Shown here piece after piece: positions 58,821-64,000 of a stretch of DNA of 64,000 bases (position 1 is its first letter; every line of letters starts with the position of its first letter). This DNA comes from Nageia nagi (Eukaryota; Pinophyta). Position numbers and translations under genes: made by a program. The DNA is taken from NCBI GenBank assembly GCA_050084985.1, contig JBITNC010000001.1, positions 83,142,001 to 83,206,000 of the forward strand, in the 5' to 3' direction. Under the pieces are notes generated by a model. That model was not told the DNA's origin and made no database searches. It saw only the letters and a list, made by a program, of their open reading frames with translations.

Positions 58821-59558
58821 CCACATCCAAATGGATGGTAAAAAGATAATTAATGATGCCTAAGTGCAATATGATATGGTTTTTTGACTAAATGCTATGA
58901 TGTATGATATTGAAAAATGCTAAATCATGTGACAAAATTACAACAAATGATAAACTAGGATGATTTAAGTATAAACATGTTAAACACCCAACAAATAACC
59001 AAGATAAAAATATAAATACAAGATCTATTTCATAATCAAAATCTAGGATGCTTTTCATAATGATAATGCTACAATTATCAAAAGGGTATGCTCACATATA
59101 CAAAAAGATGCACTTATGATGGATATCTAGAATGCTTTAAATCTAGGATGATATTAGCCTAAAGGATGCCTAAATGCCATATAAATATATACAAGTAAGA
59201 AAATATATACTAAAATAGAGAATACAAATGCTCTTCAAGCCTTCCAAAACTGTAAAACCCTGACAAAAGTAATATACATTCATGTATGTTCATAATTTAC
59301 AAGAAATGTACCTCCAATCCACTCAAAGTGGGGTGACACAACCTTGCAATTACTAGTCCATCATGGATTTCTTACATAATCCTAAATAATGGTCATATGT
59401 ACTTAATGTTGTTGATTCATGATCATATCTATTTTGTTAGTGCTCTCCAAACTCCAAAAATTAACATGAAAATAACTTAGGGGTCCAAAAATGATGTCTT
59501 AACTACCTTCTTATAGAAAATATAGTCACAGTCATTTGGATAATTTAGAATTTTATAT
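58821..59558. other. Non-coding sequence outside the giant element
   Basis: No frame, repeat or domain is recognised. A target duplication matching the outer flank at 29700-29704 was sought and not found. Confidence 0.5.
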
Positions 59559-59604
59559 CTATAGGATGATTTTGTAGTCATCCATCTACAAGATGATTCT
59601 ATAG
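59559..59604. repeat. Inverted repeat able to form a hairpin
   Basis: The arms ctataggatgattttgtag (59559-59577) and ctacaagatgattctatag (59586-59604) are complementary at 16 of 19 positions around an 8-base loop. It is not flanked by an obvious T-run, and no adjacent coding sequence explains it. Confidence 0.75.
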
Positions 59605-60066
59605 TGTATTATATAATGGTTTGTACTATTATATCATATGTTATAACTTTTTAATATTTTGATAGTTTTCAATATTTTATGACTAAAAATATGTTTTTGG
59701 GATGTTTACATGTACCCTTGTCTTGAGGGTTTTCCTATTTGATAACACTAAACATCAATTACAATTATATCACTTAATGTTTTTTTGATAGGATTCAACT
59801 TCAAAGTAGATCACTTAAAAATATCACAAAGATTTCATGGTAATAGATAAAATTATAGATAAAGAGCATTCATATTGTAGAGATTGCAATGGGAGGAGGG
59901 AAGCAGATTCTGCAAGAGAAAATATTTTATGACTCACATCTCTTCATTATCAATTGATGTGTCATTTTTCAAAATCATGTCCAACAACTTGACATATTTG
60001 GTGAGTAAGTCCATAAGTTTAACCTTTTTCTTAAGTTGAAAGCATGGTTTAATTCTAAAGGATTAT
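59605..60066. other. Non-coding sequence
   Basis: AT-rich; no frame, repeat or motif could be supported. Confidence 0.5.
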
Positions 60067-60732
60067 GGGTGATTTTGGTTTGCAAGAGATTTTTTCACAC
60101 TCTATAAATATGATCAAATCATTAAGGGGTTGTAGGCACACAATTTTAGAGAGTCCAAGTGGTAGTTTATAGGATATTATGTTACAATTGGGACTAGTTT
60201 ATATTCTAGGAAGCTTCCTAAAATGGAATCGAATTTAACATATATTATATGTAAACCCTAAACCTTAAAACCTAAACCCTAAATCTTAAATGCTAAACCT
60301 TAAAAGTATATTGTGTGTAATTGGTATTGTATTTCATTCTATGGAAATATTAATAAGTGGATTATAGAGTAGTGATAGTAGATTGAATTATTGAATAGAT
60401 AGGCATGGGCATATGGGGCTTGTAAAAAAATAAAGTGACTTATTACACATAGGGATTCAACATTGAAGTGGTGAGGAAATCTAGAAATGGGTATTTTTTT
60501 TAGTTTCTTGTGGGCATGAAAATGAGCATCAACATTTTGGGCTTGTGAAAAAATGGAGTTGAATATATTGATGGGGTGAGTACTATTATAGTTATAAATC
60601 TAACATAATTTGCATGGGTGATTTTGGTTTATAAGAGATTTCTTCACACTCTATAAAGAAGATCAGATTATCAGGGGCCTATATGTACATAGTTTTGGAG
60701 AGTCTAAGTGGAACTTTATGGGATATTATGTT
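60067..60732. repeat. Two diverged copies of a 117-bp block, 549 bp apart
   Basis: 60067-60183 and 60616-60732 share gggtgattttggtttgcaag / gggtgattttggtttataag, ttcacactctataaa and ggatattatgtt in register. They may mark an old tandem duplication, or the ends of a short unrecognised element. Between the copies, 60251-60305 carries degenerate CCCTAAA-type motifs. Confidence 0.72.
60251..60305. repeat. Degenerate telomere-like motifs
   Basis: The words aaaccctaaacc, aaacctaaaccctaaat and gctaaacctt recall the plant telomere unit CCCTAAA in irregular spacing. It is too short and irregular to call a telomere and may be a microsatellite-like relic. Confidence 0.5.
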
Positions 60733-61739
60733 CTGTTGTTATGGTAATTACACATATTTGAAATAGGGTTAGGAAGACTTTGTATCCCATCATTCAATAC
60801 AAGTTCAAGATACTCTTGTCTTTAGATATGTTTTGGATATTCATTTTCTTGTTCAAATCTTCAAAAGTAATGGAAAATAAAAATAATGAGATATAGCTTT
60901 CCCATTCACTCTTGTAGGAAAGTGGACCTATATATGACTAAAAATGAATTATTATTTATTAAATAATTCATTTTAGAGCCTCAATGATGTATTATATAAA
61001 AATGGGTTAAAATAATACCTTAAGTCAAGATAAAGCTATATGATAGGAATAGTGGACTCTTATGGTATGTACAAGGGATCAAAAAGATCAAAGTCATGCA
61101 AACTTGTATCATATATAAAGGCATCAATTGATGACCTTACAACTTATGAGAAAATGAATATGAGGAGGACTCAAGAGAGATTCTAGCATATGATACATCA
61201 CTCTATTATGCACAAATATTATTCATTAAGTTATATCTTATGTTTGCTATCTGATGATTCTTTCATTTGCTCATTACTACATTCTTTATTGCATCTATTA
61301 TATTATTTATCTTAAGCTATTAGTAGCATGCCAAGTATAGGGCATAAATGACATGCAATTGAATGCTTGTCTTTCATGTATGTTTCTCTTTATGAAATGA
61401 ATATGTGATATAATTAAACACAAGTATATTTCTATTATGTGTTATTACCATATTTCATATATATGCATCAATAAGAAATAATTAGAACAATAATACATTA
61501 ATTAACCTCTATTAATAATTAATTGCATTATTTTAGAACTGAATTATAGTGAACTTGACTATTCAATTTACCTTTCCCTACTGGTAAGATTTTCTAAGTT
61601 TTCTATTATAGGTTTATGCTGCCAACATCATGTACTCCTATTCCTAGGTTGATAATGATGTAGAAATGGATCCAACATTTCATTCCCTTAAGATATGCAC
61701 AAAAATATGCTTGAGATGCAAAGGTAATTAATACATTAA
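60733..61739. other. Non-coding sequence, possibly LTR or leader of the next element
   Basis: No frame or repeat partner is found in the window. By position it may contain the 5' LTR and leader of the Tat-like element to the right, but no primer binding site could be identified. Confidence 0.35.
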
Positions 61740-62520
61740 TTGGTACAGGAAGCTCCACATCTACTCCTACTATTCAAGCTATGCCTTCTACCATCTCCCA
61801 ACCATAAAATCTAGATGAATATGATGGTATCTTCACTTCACCCTTGATGAATGATATTCATAACTTTCTCCTACCATCGAAGCACAAGGTTCCTAAGTTT
61901 TAGATGTTTAGTGGTAAACAATTTTCCAAACAACATCTATTATACCTATTCTTAATTTGCATGCTCCTAGTGCTAAATATATTAGTTTTGGATCATTAGT
62001 TCAAAAATTATTATAGAAAGAGAAGGCATTGTTAAATTTAGGTGAGCTTAAGTATGCACATAATCACTTTATTTGATACACTCAAAAAATATATGCAAAG
62101 AAAGATGAAAAACCAATACATATGGTGGATATACCTAGTTCTCCTCCAAAGATGTAAAGATCTCAAACCACAAAATAGAATTCATATACATTCCCAATAC
62201 AACTACACATTATTTTGAGGGATCTAATGAAAAAGGACTTTTACATCCCCTTTAGTGCTCTTCCCATGGATGCTTTGATTCCTATTATACGTACCATCAA
62301 CTAAAAGGGCATGCTACAAACTTTTGCAAGACATTAGAGATTATAACATCAGACATTGTGGAGAAAGAAATATATATAATTGATGAAAGCCTTGCTAACC
62401 AAGGACCTACAATTAATATCATTTTTGATAGACAAGGAGGTTTGTGTTAACTTAAGAACATGATTCCCATGCAATACTCCAAATCCAATTACAATTGAAT
62501 AAGTATCCCTCATGATCCTA
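61740..62520 (+). pseudogene. Gag of a right-hand Tat/Ogre-like gypsy element (decayed)
   Basis: The plus strand reads KEKALLNLGELKYAHNHFI, YTQKIYAKKDEKPIHMVDIP and FYIPFSALPMD, then a knuckle-like CFDSYYTYHQLKGHATNFCK beginning at 62271, followed by LEIITSDIVEKEIYIIDES. The CxxYHxxxGHxxxxC plus IxxxIxxKxI arrangement is the C-terminal signature of Tat-like gag. The N-terminal part is too decayed to place. Several stops at Gln-type positions. Confidence 0.75.
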
Positions 62521-62531
62521 AAGTTTATAGC

Positions 62532-63224
62532 ATGATTGATCAATTGAAAAATATACTTGCTAAAATTAGTTTATGTGATCTCATTTCTATATCTCAAGTT
62601 CATAGGGATATACTATATGCTTTGTTTAAGAATGAAACCATCCCTAATAACATTTTAGTTGCTATGTTTTCTAAAAAAATTAGAACCATGAAAGAATGTG
62701 ATGCTATTTCTTTTTACAATTTTGAAAAGCTTAATCAAGAATTGTTAGATGAATGTTCAACTTTATATATCACACCTATGGTTGATGGATGGAAAGTGAA
62801 ATTAATTATGGTAGATAATGGATCAGCTTTAAATGTGTTCTCTAATCTTTTTTTAATGCAATTATAAAAGAAAGGTCTAGAGATTCCTCCTTTATAAGAA
62901 GCTACCTTTAGGATTAGGGATTATGATAGCTTATCAAAGAAACCTTTAGGAATAGCTACAATCATGATTACTATATATGTTAGGACTATAGTAGAAAAAT
63001 TCCATATTGTAGAATCCAAATTATCATATAACATACTTCTAAGAATACCATGGATTCATGATATGGATACAATCCCTACCACACTACATGGTAGTTTGAA
63101 GTTTGAATTCCAAGGTGAGGCACATATAGTCATGGAAGATCCTGAACCATATGCACTATGCAATGTTGTTGATCTTGAGGAATTTGGTATGTTACCATCA
63201 TTATATGAGATTGAGTCCTTGTAA
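62532..63224 (+). pseudogene. Protease and linker of the right-hand Tat-like element
   Basis: Two open pieces (62532-62867, 111 codons; 62964-63224, 86 codons) read SISQVHRDILYALFKN, KLIMVDNGSALNVFSNLFL (aspartic protease loop with the Asp kept), EIPPL, FHIVESKLSYNILLRIPWIH (flap and ILxRPWI) and TLHGSLKFEFQGEAH. This is the normal layout between gag and RT in Tat/Ogre elements. A stop at 62865-62867 and a gap to 62964 separate the pieces. Confidence 0.85.
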
Positions 63225-63299
63225 TTCCCTACACCAAAGGAAAATACAAAAACATAGGTGTAGATCATAGAGATAGCTATGGGAACCTATAGAATCAAT

Positions 63300-64000
63300 G
63301 AGACAAACTTATTTGCATCTTTCAAATACTTGGGATAGAGAAATATTTGAATGCAAGTTTCATAAGGCATATTGATTATTCTATTTGGATGGCTAATGTT
63401 ATTCCTATTTCTAAACCAACTGGTGAAATATGGGTATGTATAGATTTTCATGATATTAATAATGCTTATCCAAAAGATGATTTTCTATTACCAAATATTG
63501 TTATGATTATTGATAGTATGGGTGGTTATGATACATTATCATTCATGGATGGATTTTTTGGCTATAACCAAATTTTGATTAACCCTATTGATCAACATAA
63601 AATATCTTTTACTACCCCTTGGGATAATTTTTGTTGGATGGTTATGCCTTTTGAAATTAAAAATGTAGGAGCTACATATCAAAGAATAATGGTCACCATG
63701 TTCCATGAGCACATTCACAAAATCATGGAGGTATATGTTGATGATATTTTAGTCAAATAAAAGTAAGGACAAGATTATCTACAAGCACTTGAAGAGGTAT
63801 TCACCATTTTGAAAAGGTACAAACTAAGACTCAAACCTTAAAAGTATACATTTGGAGTTACTTATGGTAAATTATTAGGATTCATGGTTTCTAATAGAGG
63901 AATAGAAGTAGATCCTAAAACATTCAAAGCCATTATTAGTATGCCTCCACCCAAAAATTTGAAATAATTAAGGAGCCTCCAATGTAAAATAAATTTAGTT
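63300..64000 (+). pseudogene. Reverse transcriptase of the right-hand Tat-like element, runs off the window
   Basis: Open from 63347 to 63760 (137 codons): IWMANVIPISKPTGEIWVCI, FHDINNAYPKDDFLLPN, GYDTLSFMDGFFGYNQI, ISFTTPWDNFCWMVMPFEIK, GATYQRIMVTMFHEHIHKIM, EVYVDDILVK. The catalytic YVDD is intact. After a stop it continues with LEEVFTILKRYKLRLKP, YTFGVTYGKLLGFMVSNRGI, EVDP and on to the window end. NxAYPKDDFLLPN and MEVYVDDILVK are typical of the Tat/Ogre side. It is the best preserved pol segment in the window. Confidence 0.93.

Noticed and set aside
1-64000. Host genes, tRNA, rRNA or organelle inserts.
   Set aside because: No exon-intron gene structure, tRNA cloverleaf or conserved organelle sequence was recognised on either strand, although a weakly conserved gene could be missed by reading.

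Overview
The window is nuclear DNA of a land plant, most likely a seed plant with a large, heavily methylated genome. It is AT-rich, CG dinucleotides look rare by eye, and almost all of it is LTR retrotransposon sequence nested inside other LTR retrotransposons. I found no intact host gene, no tRNA or rRNA gene, and no prokaryotic feature. Nearly every coding region is a pseudogene. The in-frame stops fall mostly where the family has Gln, Arg or Trp, and several catalytic Asp codons now read Asn. That is the pattern left by deamination of methylated cytosine.

Layout from left to right. (1) About 780-4435, plus strand: a Ty1/copia element (integrase, reverse transcriptase, RNase H, polypurine tract, 3' LTR). 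It interrupts the 5' LTR of the next element. (2) 4437-18819, plus strand: a Ty3/gypsy chromovirus, perhaps Tekay/Del-like, with unusually long LTRs of about 4.9 kb, an initiator-Met primer binding site and gag-pol with a C-terminal chromodomain. (3) 18830-20285, plus strand: a pseudogene resembling the plant mobile domain family. (4) 20712-26118, minus strand: a young gag-only (TR-GAG-like) element with 860-bp LTRs, a near-perfect 5-bp target duplication, an extra ORF before gag, no pol, and a tandem-repeat block before its 3' LTR. (5) 26690-29700, minus strand: gag and one LTR of another gypsy element.

(6) 29705-58820, minus strand: a very large Tat-like gypsy element, about 19 kb once later insertions are subtracted. 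Two direct copies of a 5.1-5.7 kb segment (TGTTACC...GAACA) flank gag, an extra RNase H lying upstream of the reverse transcriptase, then RT, RNase H and integrase. I read these copies as LTRs. Each carries the remains of a sense-oriented ORF of about 1,100 codons. That ORF is the most unusual thing here, together with a gag N-terminal region built of four diverged repeats. Two later insertions interrupt the element: a 3.75-kb solo LTR related to element 2 (38502-42254, between RT and RNase H) and a complete gypsy element with 0.7-kb LTRs (48295-54422, in the 5' LTR).

(7) 58821-61740: non-coding sequence with a hairpin, a duplicated 117-bp block and telomere-like motifs. (8) 61740-64000, plus strand: gag, protease and RT of a Tat/Ogre-like element that continues past the window edge.

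The relative order of insertion can be read from the nesting. The giant Tat-like element predates the solo LTR and the 6.1-kb gypsy element inside it. The long-LTR chromovirus predates the copia insertion. The TR-GAG element is the best preserved and probably the youngest. All positions, identities and lineage names come from reading alone; no database search was run.
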